From assembly GCA_034008185.1 (NCBI GenBank), contig CM067082.1, positions 10,524,984 through 10,588,983 of the forward strand: a stretch of DNA of 64,000 nucleotides. The letters are read 5' to 3'. The notes below the pieces were generated by a model that searched no databases, was not told the DNA's origin, and saw only the letters and a list, made by a program, of their open reading frames with translations. Position numbers and translations under genes: made by a program. Numbering within the stretch: the first letter of the stretch is position 1; every line of letters begins with the position of its first letter. Shown here piece after piece: positions 49,034 to 62,109 of this stretch. The DNA is from Gorsachius magnificus. Taxonomy: Eukaryota; Chordata; Aves; Pelecaniformes; Ardeidae.

Positions 49034-50985
49034 CATAGAAACGTAGAACCACAGAATCATTTGGTTGGAAAAGACCTTTAAGATCAGTGAGTCCAGCTGT
49101 ACCTGTCCACTACTAAACCACGTCCCTAAGCTCCTCATCTACCCATCTTTTAAATACCTCCAGGGATGGGGACTCAACCACTTCCCTGGGCAGCCCATTC
49201 CAGTGCCTGATAACCCTTTCAGTGAAGAAATTTTTCCTAATGTCCATTATAACACTACGCCCCCGGCGCAACTTGAGGCCATTTTCTCTTGTCCTATTGC
49301 TTGTTACTTGGCAAAAGAGACCAACACCCACCTCACTACAGCCTCTTGTCAGGCACTTGTAGAGGGCAATAAGGTCTCCCCTCAGCCTCCTCTTTTCCAG
49401 TCTGAACAACCCCAGTTCCCTCAGCTGCTCCTCAAAAGACTTGTGCTCCAGACCCCTCACCAGCTTCGTTGCCCTTCTCTGGACACGCTCCAGCCCCTCA
49501 ATGTCCTTTTTGAACTGAAGGGCCCAAAGCTGAACACACTATTCAAGGTGCGGCCTCACCAATGCCGAGTGCACGGGAAGGATGACCTCCCTGGTCCTGC
49601 TGGTCACACTATTCCTGATACAGGCCAGGATGCCATTGGACTTCTTGGCCACCTGGGCACACTGCTGGCTCATATTCAGTCACCTGTCGACCAGCACACC
49701 CAGGTCCCTCTCTGCCAAGCAGCTTTCCAGCCACTCTTCCCCAAGCCTGTAGCACTGCATGGGGTTGTTGTGACGCAAGTGCAGGACCTGGCGCTTAACC
49801 TAGTTGAACCTCATACAATTGGCCTTGGCCCATCATTCCAGCCTGTCCAGATCCCTCTGTAGAGCTTTCCTACTCTCCAGCAGATCAACACTCCTGCGCA
49901 GCTTGGTGTCATCTGCAAACTTACTGAGGGTGCACTCGATCCCCTCGTCCAGATCATTGATAAAGACATTAAACAAGACTGGCCCCAGAACTGAGCCCTG
50001 GGGAACACAACTTGTGACCAGCCACCAACTGGATTTAACTCCATTCACCACCACCTTTTGGGCTTGGCCATCCAGCCAGTTTTTTACCTGGCAAAGAGTA
50101 CACCTGTCCAGGCCATGGGCAGCCAATTTCTCAAGCAGAATTCTGTGGGAAATTATGTCAAAGGCTTAAGTGGGTCACCTTGTCAAGAAGGAGATCAGGG
50201 TAGTCAAGCAGGACCTGCCTTTCATAAACCCATACTGACTGGGCCTGATCACCTGGTTGTCCTGGATGTGCTGTGTGATGGCACTCAGGATGATCTGCCC
50301 CATGACCTTCTCCAGCACCGAGGTCAGACTGGCAGGCCTGTAGTTCCCTGGATCCCCCCTCCATCCCTTCTTGTAAATGGGCATCACATTTGCCAACCTC
50401 CAGTCAAGTGGAACTTCCCCAGTCATCCAGGACTGCTGATAAATGATGGAAAGGGGATTGGTGAGCACCTCCACCAGCTCCCTCAGTACCCTTGGGTGGA
50501 CCCCATCCGGTCCCTTAGACTTGTGTATGTCTAATTGGCCGAGCAGGTCACTAACCATTTCCTCTTGGATCATGGGAGCTTTGTTCTGCTCCCTGTCCCT
50601 GTCTTCTGGCTAAGGGAGCTGGGTACCTGGAGAACAGCTGACCTTACTATTAAAGACTGAGGCAAAGAAGGCACTAAGTACCTCATCCTTTTCCTCATCC
50701 TTTGTCACTATGGTTCCCCCTGCATCCAGTAAAGGGTGGAGATTCTCCTTGGCTCTCCTTTTGTTGTTAATATATTTTTTATAGAAACATTTTTTATTAC
50801 CTTTCATAGAATTGGCCAATGTAAGTTCTACTTGGGCTTTAGCCTTTCTAATTTTCTCTCTGCATGACATCACATCATCCTTGTAGTCCTCCTGAGATGC
50901 ATGCCCCTTCTTCCAAACCTCATAGTCTTTCCTCTTTTTTTTCTGAGATCCAGCCAAAGCTCTCTATTCAGCCAGGCCAGTTAAG
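49034..50985 (-). mobile_element. CR1 LINE, 5'-truncated 1.95-kb copy
   Basis: Minus-strand CR1 covering the endonuclease-RT linker (50,957 downwards, with IRKAKAQVELTLANS), the RT domain and the C-terminus to the catagaa-type end at about 49,034. The endonuclease domain is missing. Compared with the copy at 59.3-63.4 kb it keeps the DIHKSKGPDGVHPR segment but has lost about 47 bp near 50,166-50,171, removing RT motif A (the LDFSKAFD aspartates). Motif B reads SCVPQGS with a G-to-C change, and motif C FADD is kept. At least four frame changes break it, so it is inactive and older than the long copy. Confidence 0.95.
49113..50957 (-). pseudogene. CR1 ORF2 remnant (RT region), broken
   Basis: Frame pieces in order from the 5' side are 50,957-50,610 (linker, ending ASVFNSKVSCSPGTQLP), 50,573-50,175 (from the QEEMVSDLL phrase through the fingers, with ANVMPIYKKGWRGDPGNYRP), 50,126-49,833 (palm, with [19 protein letters not shown] and FADDTKL) and 49,460-49,113 (C-terminal region ending EELRDVV). 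Motif A is deleted between pieces two and three. The protein would have been the reverse transcriptase of a CR1 retrotransposon, acting at target-primed reverse transcription. In this copy it is dead. Confidence 0.9.
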
Positions 50986-53900
50986 AGAGGAACATTTCTC
51001 CACTGCATTTTGTTATCAGCATGCAGCATGCTTGAGAGGTTTCTGATTCTTGGGAGGTGGCCAACCTCCTCCAGTGCTCTGGAGTCAACGCTGCCATCAC
51101 CTGATGTCTTGTGGCACACCCCCTCTTGAGCATCAGGAGCTCCTTGAAAGGAAAAGCTCAGATAAGGAGTCAGTCACTTAAGTCATAGGTTATCTGAAGT
51201 TAAGGCTACCCGTGGTTTCCTTCCTTTCTCTTTTTTCTGTAGCCTTCTTCTAAGGCAGTTGTCACCACATTTCTTAGATCAAGAATGCTCCGATGACCCC
51301 TCTTCATATTATTAATTATTATTACTATGAAATCATTAAAGTCCTCTCAATTAGAGAGAATGTCCTAAATTAAAAAGCTTTGTCTGTATCATTGCCAGCA
51401 ATTCAGTTTTCAGCTTTTGTTTTATGCCAACCATGCAGATACATGTTTTGACTGGTTCAATAACTCTTCTTGAAAATATAAACAAATATTAAAAATTTGA
51501 CAACAAAATTTGACATTAAGTAGCTGGAGAGCTCCGATAGACATCAGCTAATAGGAATTTCCTGCTGCTACTACACATATTTCTGCCTGTAATCACTGTC
51601 GCATTATTTTCTTATCCCAGGTTGTCCTACACGATATGATAGAAGCAGACATCTAACAGGTCACAAAGAAGCATTTTAGAAGAGACCAAACTTTATAAAG
51701 ATTTGCCTTTTCTCTAAGAAGAGAACAGTGTTTACAAAAGTTGTGTACATTTCCATGTATTAAAATATTTTTCCTGGGCAGTCATAGCTGATGTCAACTT
51801 TATGTATCATTCTATTTTGAAATTTCCAACATGCCATCTCTATAAGTCCAAGAAAAAAAAAAAAGTCCTTTTCTTCACACATTCTTGACCTGAAAGTTCT
51901 GAAAATCATTTATTTAAAATGAATGGGGATTGATGTGAATCTGTTACTTTAACAAGAAAAAATCTGGTATTTCCATAAGCAATTAGACTATGTTAATAGT
52001 CTACAATCTATCATGCCAAGAAATGACAGAAGCAACTTCTTAACTATATAAAAGTGTCAGGGGTTTTGTTAATGTTTCTTCTTTAAAGAAAAGATAACTC
52101 ACATTTCCATCTGGATCCAACTCAGCTGTTGTGAAAAAGCAGCATCAGCATCCAGAACAGCAGAAACAGCAGAGAGTCAGAGTTCAGGTCCCAGTGCCAT
52201 CCTGTTGTTTCTGCAAGAACAGGGCAAATGATCTTGGAAAAATACAGCAGAATGCATCAGGGAGAGGTGATATACTTGGCTGTAAAGCTCTCTCTTAAGT
52301 AATCACTGGGGGTGTTGACTTGCCTTTCTTTTATTTCACTTATTAAATATGATCTGTGATCCTGTTAGAACTTTGCATGTCACACTGAAGCTTCACACTA
52401 GAAAAGGACTGGGATGGAGATTCCTTAGCTGTGGTCCACAGCACACTGGTGAGCTCACTGTGCCTGTGGTATGCTGGCTTTCATCCTGGACTTCAGTTGA
52501 GAGGAACGGAGCCAAGGGAAGGAGAAGAGATGAGATAAACAGCAAAAGTAGAAACCATGGTCAACTTTTACAGGAAGGTCAATACCCATATTCCTCTAAA
52601 GACCTCTTAAAAAGAGGCACAAATGCTTTTTCAGTATGGTTTTCCATGTAATGTAAATTGCCACAGGAATGTTACACAATGACTCGGAGGATAAGTGCCC
52701 ATGAGGCAATTTCTTTATCGAGATGTGGAGCTCATCGCAGAAAAGCTGGAAAACACCTGTAGGTGTGAGATTAAGTTTCTTCTCTTACTGGAATAAAATA
52801 TGCCCTGGTCATTGCTTTTCAAGATCCCACAGCATACAACATCTATTTCTGTCTGTACTCTGAAGGATCCTTTCATTTTTTTCACAGACAAGGTAATTTA
52901 CCTGGCTTCTAGCAGAAGAAAAAACATTAAACCACACAGTTAAGGTGGCTCACGATGAAAAGAACCTGAGTAACTTTAGCAAAGTGAGGAAATTAAATGT
53001 GTGAAATGCAAGATTATGCTAATCCCGAGATGCAATGTTAGACTTGGCTTTTGATGCACCAAGGCATTTTCTCCGACCACAATATATGTTGTATTCCCCA
53101 TGAATATAATAAAAAGCACAGCACTGAATGATTCAGATGTGTGACCTGAAGATCACAGATGTTGAGGGAAAGATTCCTGTTGACTCCAGTGGCCTTTGGA
53201 TGACAATCTTATGTGGGAAGCACCATCAATTACTAAAATAGCCTCAACCATATCAAACCCCTGAGAAAATTAGTTCACTAAGCTGTACCTACTTGTGCCA
53301 CATTTTCTACCTTAGATGTCTGTCTCAGGCTGATCTATTTTAAATAATTATTTCTTTCTGGAAGTTTAAAAGCTTGAGTCATTTGCGATGATGAAGTTGC
53401 AGGGAAAGCTCCTTTTCCACCTCCTCTCCCCGCCCCCATGTTACAGCACTGTGGAGGCCTTGTTCATGAAACTTCACTCATTCCCTCCATTAGGATAACT
53501 TTAAATTTGACTGTAAAATGGCTTTGCAGGCAAAGACGTGCCTTTCACATCTTTGAAAGGCAGCATAAATACAGACAAAGCTAGGTTTCAATGGCAAAAA
53601 TTGGCCTGAGACAGCTTTGATACAAAGGATTTGCCAGCCCAGAGCTGACCAGGACCTATGTAGATCACAATTGGGTCAGTGCAAAGACATTTGAGACCTG
53701 CAAAACTCACCCTTGATGAGAAGTGAGGGAGGGAAAATCAGGGATGATTCAAGGAGAGAGAAACACATATCCACATATCCAGCAGGGATGGGGAGAAGCT
53801 TAGGGGCCAAAGATGGGGAAAAGGCAGGTTGGTAACAGGTCTGCCCACACATCTTTATGTGACTGATCTACGTTCCCTTACAGTATGGCTGTGGTATAAA

Positions 53901-55102
53901 GTATTCTACAGTATACACTGAATTTTCATTTTCCTGTGCAGATTTTCACGCCTTTCCTTCCTCCTGTGGCTTTTACTACCCAAGAAGGGAGAGAGGCAGA
54001 ACAAAAAGCTGCAAACCGAAGGGAGTGTGGGTGTGAGGGGGTTTATGTGTGCTTTGGTTTTGAAGCTTTGGCCTGAAAAGAGATATTTGCGTTAGCAGAC
54101 TACAAAAGATGGATGATTTGCTGTACTGAAAAAGTTAGAAACTCCTGCAATGTCAACACAGTTCATTGAAAGTTAAAAGGGGGGCGTGTTATTTTTAGGT
54201 GCTAAGTAATTCACAACATTTTGTGTTTAAAATAAAATATTCATCTGTATCATTATGAGTCATCTTTGTTCAGATAGTTTACTAAAATATTACCCTTATG
54301 TAATACTATCATGCACCATACCTAGGTTCTCTATTTTATTATAAAGTTGTTGTACACCGGAAAGTCTACATATATATTTGTGTTCTTAAGGCTAATAAAA
54401 GTAAAACAATATTTCAAGTATAGTCACTATTAACAAGTTGTAAAATGTTGACTTGTCTTGCTATATTTTCAAATACTCTATGTCTTTTCTCTTACTATTT
54501 TTCTTCTGCAGTTTATGTGCTGTACGCCTGCAGCCAGGAACATGTGTTTCCAATTATCTGAGCTTTCCAAACCAGCTTTGCGTTCAATAGCAATTTTTTT
54601 TTTTTTAAGGTACAGCTCCTCCTCCCACAGAAGTTAATATTCCTCTCCTTTTTCACACAGCAAACAGCAGTGGCTCTTGATTTCAGGACCATTTTAGTAA
54701 ACATTTAATTTGGGGCTCCCCAGACAAGAATGTTATTTTCTTCTAAATTTCTTGTACGTTTTATGAGACAAAACCAAGCCTTCATAATGAATGTATATAA
54801 AGTGTTGAAGCAAGAGAGGAAAACTGATGTCATCCAGTCTGCCTTGTATGATATTTTCTCTAGTTTCCTATACAGTGAAGAATACGATTTGACCACTAGA
54901 GCCATAACTGTAGAGATGTTAGATAGCATCCCATCCTTACAACTCATGCTTAGACCTTACAAATCCCATCCCTGAAGCACCTGTGCAAACCACGACCTGT
55001 AGCATGTCCAAGTCATGTATTGTAAGGCCATAAATTGTGATTATCCCCGTTTGTACATGGAGAATTGAGGCAGGTTCAAGCTTACATTTGACATTTCTAT
55101 GT
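50986..55102. other. unique noncoding sequence with old relics
   Basis: No gene seen. Mostly AT-rich (51,200-52,100 and 54,180-54,480). A palindromic-repeat relic lies near 53,160-53,215, and a possible very old LINE-like relic at about 54,805-54,965 (gatgtcatccagtctgcc). The frame at 54,730-54,975 (81 codons) overlaps that relic and matches no family I know. Confidence 0.5.
53160..53215. repeat. relic of old palindromic amniote repeat
   Basis: The phrase gattcctgttgactccagtg followed by gcctttggatgac is a decayed version of the cattgacttcagtgggctttggatc signature. Short and diverged. Confidence 0.35.
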
Positions 55103-56098
55103 GCAGCTCCAGGGCCCACAATTTAAGAAGGATGTGAACGTCCTTGAATGTGTCCAGAGGAGGGCAACAAAGCTGGTGAAAGGGCTGGAAGAAATGTCCT
55201 GTGAGGGGTGGCTAAGGGCCCTGGGTTTGTCTAGTTTGGAGAAAAGGAGTCTGGGGGTGACCTCATTGCTCTCCACAGTTCCCTGAAGAGGGGACATGGG
55301 GAGGAAGGTGCTGATCTCTCTTCTCTTTGGTATCCAGTGATAGGACATGTGGGAATGGTTCAAAGCTGCACCAGGGGAGGTTAAGACTTGACATTAGGAA
55401 GCATTTTATAGAATCATAGAATCATTTACGTTGGAAAAGATCCTTAAGATCATCAAGTCCAACTGTAAACCTAACACTGCCAAGTCCACCACTAAACCAT
55501 GTCCCCAGGTGCCACATCTACACATCTTTTAAATACCTCCAGGGATGAACACTTGAACTGGCCAGCCTGTTCCAATGCTTAGCAATCCCTTTGATGAAGA
55601 AATTTTTCCTAATATCCAATCTAAGCCTCCCCCGGCACAATTTGAGGTCATTTCCTCTTATGCTATTACTTGTTACTTGGTAGAAGAGACCAACACCCAC
55701 CTCGCTACAGCTTCCTGTCAGGCAGTTGTAGAGGGTGATAAGGTCTCCCCTCAGCCTCCTCTTCCCCAGGCTGAACACCCCCAGTTCCCTCAGCCCTTCC
55801 TCACAGGGCCTGTTCTCCAGACCCTTCACCAACTTTGTTGCCCTTCTCCGGACACGCTCCAGCACCTCAATGTCTTTCTTGTAGTGAGGGACCCACTCTT
55901 CTTTACTGAGAGGGTGGTCAAACACTGGAACAGGCTTTCTAGAGAGGTGGTTGATGCCCCAAGCCTGTCAGTGTTTAAGAGGCATTTGCACAATGCCGTT
56001 AATAACATGCTTTAACTTTTGGTCAGCCCTGAACCCCAACAGGCAGTTGGACTAGATGAACATTGTAGGTCCCTTCCAACTGAAATACTCTGTTCTAT
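55103..56098 (+). mobile_element. CR1 LINE 3' fragment, split by a nested CR1
   Basis: The plus-strand CR1 runs 55,103-55,407 ([20 protein letters not shown], then [15 protein letters not shown]) and resumes at about 55,899-56,098. The second part reads [20 protein letters not shown], then the 3' UTR ending gactagatgaacattgtagg and a ttctattgatc terminus. The junction halves gcattt and ctttactgagagg join to give continuous CR1 sequence once the insert is removed. Its 3' end differs from the other copies, so it belongs to a third CR1 subfamily and predates the nested copy. Confidence 0.9.
55408..55898 (-). mobile_element. CR1 LINE 3' fragment nested in another CR1
   Basis: A minus-strand CR1 fragment of about 490 bp with catagaatcatagaatc at its 3' end. 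It encodes the ORF2 C-terminus ([19 protein letters not shown], then [18 protein letters not shown] and [18 protein letters not shown]). It ends abruptly at gagggaccca near 55,895, where the host CR1 resumes. No clear target-site duplication is visible, as is common for CR1. The last part of the ORF2 C-terminus (near 55,545) is frame-broken. Confidence 0.9.
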
Positions 56099-59000
56099 TG
56101 ATCATCTGCATCAGTGAGACATTAGCCTCCACTCAGGCTTCAGTATGGGGAAGACCATGGGCTCACCATCCGGAGAAATTCAGGCACAGAGCTGCAAATT
56201 GAGATGAAGTCCCTATGGACAGTGCAAACAAAGCCAATGTAAAGCACCTAACAAGAAAATGGACCACGCCCTGAGGCACAGTTCATCAAGATAAGAGATG
56301 TAGCCAGAGAGACCCAGGCTATGTTTTGCCTGAGCAGAAGGTGTGGAGTAATGTATGAGGAGAGTGGGGCTCCTGCAGATCCCTGGGTCCTGCTCCAGGC
56401 TGGGATTAACTAGAACACAACTGGACACAGCAGTTTGGAAGGACCCTGAGGTTTTTCAGTGTAAATGAAGCCTGGGTGAGTTGACCAAGGCCATCAAAAG
56501 AGCTTGAACTCAGCATTATCCATGACTCTGCTTAATGAATCTTCATTAACAACTCAGTCTTTTCCCTTTGTATGGGGAAAGGACTGGAAAGGGATCAGAA
56601 GGAGTGAGCCATACCAAACATTATGGGCACCCCTGGGGCAGAACCTGCTGCTCTGAGGTAGCAGAAAGGCTGGTCTGAAGGTGTTAAAGGTGTTAGGAAT
56701 AGGTTATAACCCCTGGCCTTTAGTCACTGAGTAACGAAAGACTGAATAGCAGATCACCCATCTGACTTCCACATGAGGAAAAGGGCATGATACTTCACTT
56801 GTATGAGAAGCACACCATGAATACTACTGCGTGGTTGCCCTGAGCACCAGGAGATACAGGTACCTCCTTCTGAAGCATCAAGGTAGTAGGGCAGTGTGTA
56901 CTGCAATTAAAAGGCAGGAAAGCAAGCTGTTTACCCCCAAAAAAGTCATTCAGACAGAGACTTAATTCATGTTTGGTATTGTATGACCCTCCTCCACAGA
57001 TATGCTGTGCAGCCTTAAAAGAGATGTGTGGTCAGCGCAATCCACTGCAGCGTTTGAAACCTCTGATGATAACACAGCAGAGCACAGATGAGATATCCTG
57101 AATGAGCCAGGACAAGTGCTTCAGCCAGCGAGCACTCGCGGAGGGACTCGCAGCAAGTGAGAGCAGGATGGAGGCGGCCACCACTGCCCGCAGAAGACCT
57201 GAAGGAGCCTCTCCCAAGGAGAAGACTATAACCAGAGCATAACCAACCAGTAAAGTGATGTGATGGGGAGAAAGATGAAAATGAGTCATCTGAAGAGCAC
57301 TTTCCTCCTTCAGGGAAGTGCTGCAGTCCTTCTGTAACAATAACGAGTCTCTCCTCTAGTCATTACTTTCTTCTCCCCAGGAACCGTCAGACCTCTTTGG
57401 TGATGGTCCCCAGTGCTTAGGTAGCGGAGGTCAGACCTATTTGCTCATCAGCATTGAGGATTTGGATTTTGACCACACACTTATATGCTTATGCATAAAA
57501 ATCTAAAGACCTACAGTTGTGGGGAAAGTTTTGGCTTTGAGTTTATCTTCTTTGTTGTAGACATGTTGCCATGATGGTCATCACCTATTTCCAAAAGCTG
57601 TAATTGGAATTAGAAATATCTTTTCTTTTCCCTGTGGCCTTTTGTTTTCCAGACCCCACTAAAGCTCCCTGGGCTAATAGCTCTTGCATACAGTCTATGC
57701 TGTATACAAATATACAGTGCACATGAAGTTTGCAGCATTTATAGCAGTGTTGACTCTCAGATGTCTATGAAAAGTCTCATGACACCCATCCGTACTTTTA
57801 AATGTTCAACTCCTGGTGATAAGGGACTGACAAGCATTTTAGCGCTAATTTTTATTTATGCATCTAGTCTTCATTTGTAAAAAAATGCTTAAAATTATTG
57901 CTCATATGACTTCCAAAGACTCAGGTCATGAGAAGCTTATGTTTCTTTTTCAAAAAATTCCCTTAATTGTTAAATCTGATCATCTGGGGCTTTGTCATAG
58001 TGTTTTTTAATATCTAGAATTCACGTGTTGTGTTTGTCATTTAAACGAAAGCAACACACTGAGGAGACATCTTTTTCACCTGTTTTTAGAAAGGAAGCTG
58101 AGGAAGACTTTGGTGGCAAAGGGAGAACAAGCCTGGCATGATGCTCACAGCATGTCCAAGGTGTCCTCCTAAATTGTCCCCTTTCAGCATGGCTGATGGC
58201 CTGAAAACCTACAGAGATTGATGTAAAGCGACACTCAAATTCAAATTTCAGCCTTTTCCTCACTCAGCAGCATTTCATTACTACTGATGTTTGTGGTGTC
58301 TAATTCAACTTATAGTTGTCTCTGAATGTTATCTGGAGTATCCACATAGCACTGGCAAACGATGGAGCCAACAGCTACCCTCACACCGTGGGAATGTCTT
58401 TAGGTGATAGCTGTTTTCCTTAGTGCGTTTCACTGATTATATATCTCTACTGCATATTTTGAAGAGAGCTGGTTAGAAAAAATTGTTTGGATGTGTCTTT
58501 GGTTTCCTCTTTTCACATGCCACCTTGGAAAAACAAAATTAGGAGGGAAAAAGAGGACTATGAAAAAAATCCCTTTTTTTTGCCATTGCAACAAGCAAGG
58601 ATGAACGAAAAGGAGAGGCAAAAAGGGAAATGCCTTGCTGGCTTTTTCCTATTAAAAAAAACCCATGAAAACATAGAAACAGCTGAAAATGAAATGTGCC
58701 TAGCCTCCTGCGCATTGCTGCAGCCTGTAGTTACCAAGGGTCAAGTGCTTCTTGTCAAGGCAGTTTCTAATGCCTGGACCTTTTCGTAATGACAAGAGGT
58801 GCTATTTGCTTAATAAATGTACAAACATGTCGTAAACCTGTTAGAACACAGCTTCTGCTGTGTTTCACTGAATGAACAGTGGGGAAAGCAGCAATGTTTC
58901 TTGTGTAGTGTAAGAGCAAATGGTTTGCTGCTGGGTGAAGGGGGCTCGGTCCTTTTCCTAATGCAACGTTGCCAGCAGGGATGCTGATCTCAGAAGTAAA

Positions 59001-59261
59001 CCTCCTTGACTGCTCATTTAGGAAGAAGCGGACTAGTAATAACATTGGCAGGGATCTACAAGCCAATATGGTAAAATTGAAAGCCAGCACATAAAGATAT
59101 TTGTTTTGTAGCGTGGCAAGAAGTCTCTAAATCCATTAATTGCTGAAGTTTTGTGAGAAAAATAGTGTTTATATCTTATGGTAAGTTGTGTCAGTGTTTA
59201 TTAAATCCTTTTGGTTAATGTTTTCTCCTAATTTTCTCTAACGTTTGCTAAGTTTTAGCAT
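56099..59261. other. unique noncoding sequence, no gene seen
   Basis: No exon, RNA gene or recognisable repeat. AT content is moderate. The frames at 57,032-57,340 (102 codons, hydrophobic) and 58,487-58,789 (100 codons, basic) have no family resemblance and no exon signals I can defend. Confidence 0.55.
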
Positions 59262-62109
59262 ATCATAGAATCATAGAATCACCTCGGTTGGAAAAGACCT
59301 TTAAGATCATCGAGTCCAACCGTTAACCTAGCACTGCCATCCCACCACTAAACCATGTCCCTAAGCACCTCGTCTATCCTTCTTTTAAAGACCTCCAGGG
59401 ATGAGGACTCCACCACCTCCCTGGGCAGCCCATTCCAGAGCCTGACAACCCTCTCGGTGAAGAAGTTTTTCCTAATGCCTAGCCTAAACCTGCCCTGGGA
59501 CAGCTTCAGACCATTCCCCCTCGTCCCATTGCCCATTACCAGGGAGAAGAGGCCGACCCCCACCTCGCTACCCCCTCCTGTCAGGCAGCTGTAGAGGGCG
59601 ATCAGGTCTCCCCTCAGCCTCCTCTTCTCCAGACTAAACAACCCCAGGTCCCTCAGCCACTCCTCGTATGACTTGTGTTCCAGACCCCTCACCAGCTTGG
59701 TTGCTCTCCTCTGGACCTGTTCCAGCAAGGCAACATCTTTCTTGTAGTGAGGGGCCCAAAACTGAACACAGGATTCGAGGTGCGGCCTCACCAGCACCGA
59801 GTACAGGGGCACGATCACTTCCCTACTCCTGCTGGCCACACTATTCCTGATACAGGCCAGGATGCCATTGGCCTTCTTGGCCACCTGGGCACACTGCTGG
59901 CTCATATTCAGGTGGCTGTCAATCAGTACCCCCAGGTCTTTTTCCACCAGGCAGCTTTCCAGCCACTCTTCCCCAAGCCTGTAGCGCTGCATGGGGTTGT
60001 TGTGACCAAAGTGCAGGGCCCGGCACTTGGCCTTGTTGAACCTCATACAATTGGCTTCGGCCCATTGATCCAGCCTGTCCAGGTCCCTCTGCAGAGCCCT
60101 CCTCCCCTCCAGCAGATCAACACTCCCACCCAGTTTGGTGTCATCTGCAAATTTACTGAGGGCACACTCAATCCCCTCATCCAGGTCATTGATAAAGATA
60201 TTAAACAAGACCGGCCCTAGAACTGAGCCCTGGGGGACACCGCTTGTGACCGGCCGCCAACTGGATTTAGCTCCATTCACCACGACTCTCTGGGCTCGGC
60301 CATGCAGCCAGTTTTTAACCCAGCGAAGAGTACATCCATCTAGGCCATGAACTGCCAGCTTCTCCACAAGAATGCTATGGGAGACTGTGTCAAAGGCTTT
60401 GCTGAAGTCCAGGTAGACAACATCCACAGCCTTTCCCTCATCTACCAGGCGGGTCACCTGGTCATAGAAGGAAATCAGGTTGGTTAGGCAAGACCTGCCT
60501 TTCATGAACCCATGCTGACTGGGCCTGATCCCCTGATTGTCCTCCATGTGCCTGGTGAGCACACTCAGGATGAACCTCTCCATAATCTTCCCCGGTACTG
60601 AGGTCAGGCTGACTGGTCTGTAGTTCCCCGGATCCTCCTTCCAGCCCTTCTTGAAGATAGGCGTCACATTTGCCAACCTGCAGTCATCTGGGACCTCCCC
60701 TGTTCTCCAGGACTGCTGATAAATGGTAGAGAGTGGCTTGGCAAGCTCCTCTGCCAGCTCCTTCAGCACTTACGGATGTCCAGGTGGCATAGCAGGTCAA
60801 AGACTGCTTCCTCCTGGATTATGGGGGGTTCATTCCACTCACTGTCCCCATCTTCCAGCTCAGGAGGCTGGGTACCCTGGGGATAACTCATCGGGCCATT
60901 AAAGACCGAGGCAAAGAAGGCGTTGAGTATCTCAGCCTTTTCCTCATCCTTAGTGGCAATGTTCCCCCTTGCATCCACTAGTGGATGGAAGTTCTCCCTG
61001 GCTCTCTTTTTGCTGTTAACATATTTACAAAAACTTTTCTTATTATCCCTTACAACAGTGGCCAGGTTAAATTCCAGCTGGGCTTTTGCCTTTCTAATCT
61101 CCTCTCTGCATGACCTGACAAGATCCCTGTACTCTTCTTGGGTTGCCTGCACCTTCTTCCAGAGCTGGTAAGCTCTCCTTTTTTTCCTTAGTCGCAGTAG
61201 TAGACCTCTGTCCAGCCGGGCGGGTCGTCTTCCCCGCCGATTTGTCTTACGGCACATGGGGACAGCCTGCTCCTGTGCCTTTAAGACTTCTTCCTTGAAA
61301 AACACCCAGCCTTCCTGGACCCCTTTGCCCTTCAGGACTATCTCCCAAGGGACTCTCCCAACCAGCGTTCTGAGCAGGTCAAAGTCTGCCCTCCGGAAAT
61401 CCATGGTGGCGGTCTTGCTGACCCCCTTCCTTACCTCACCAAAGATCGAAAACTCTACCATTTCATGATCACTAAGGCCTAGATGATTTCTGACCACCAC
61501 CTCTCCCACCAGTCCTTCTCCGTTAGTGAACAGGAGGTCAAGCAGGGCACCTCCCCTGGTAGGCTCACTTACCAGCTGTGTCAGGAAGTTCTCTTCCACA
61601 CACTGCAGGAACCTTCTGGACTGCTTCCTTTCTGCTGTATTGTATTTCCAGCAGATGTCTGGGAAGTTGAAGTCCCCCACAAGAACAAGAGCTCGTGACT
61701 GAGAGACTCCTGCCAGCCGCTTGTAGAATTCTTCGTCAACATCCTCATCCTGGTCGGGTGGTCTGTAACAGACTCCCAACAGGGTATCTTTTCTGTTGGC
61801 CTGCCCCCTCATCCTCACCCATAAGCATTCTGCCTCACCACAAGTGTCAAGCTCTGTACAATCTAAACACTCCCTAACATACAGAGCCACCCCGCCGCCT
61901 CTCCTTCCTTGCCTGTCCCTTCTGAAGAGTTTGTAGCCATCCATCGCAGCACTCCAGTCATGGGAGGGATCCCACCACGTTTCTGTGATGGCGACTACAT
62001 CATAACCATCCTGCCTTACAATGGCTTCCAGCTCCTCCCGTTTGTTGCCCATGCTGCGTGCATTAGTGTAGATGCACTTGAGCTGGGCTGTCGGTTTCCC
62101 CCCCAGCAA

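Noticed and set aside
49065..49862. 265-codon open frame on the plus strand
   Set aside because: It is antisense to the CR1 ORF2 remnant on the minus strand. CR1 antisense frames are often open because of codon bias, and the translation has no domain of its own.
59675..60220. 181-codon plus-strand frame
   Set aside because: Antisense shadow of the CR1 reverse transcriptase.
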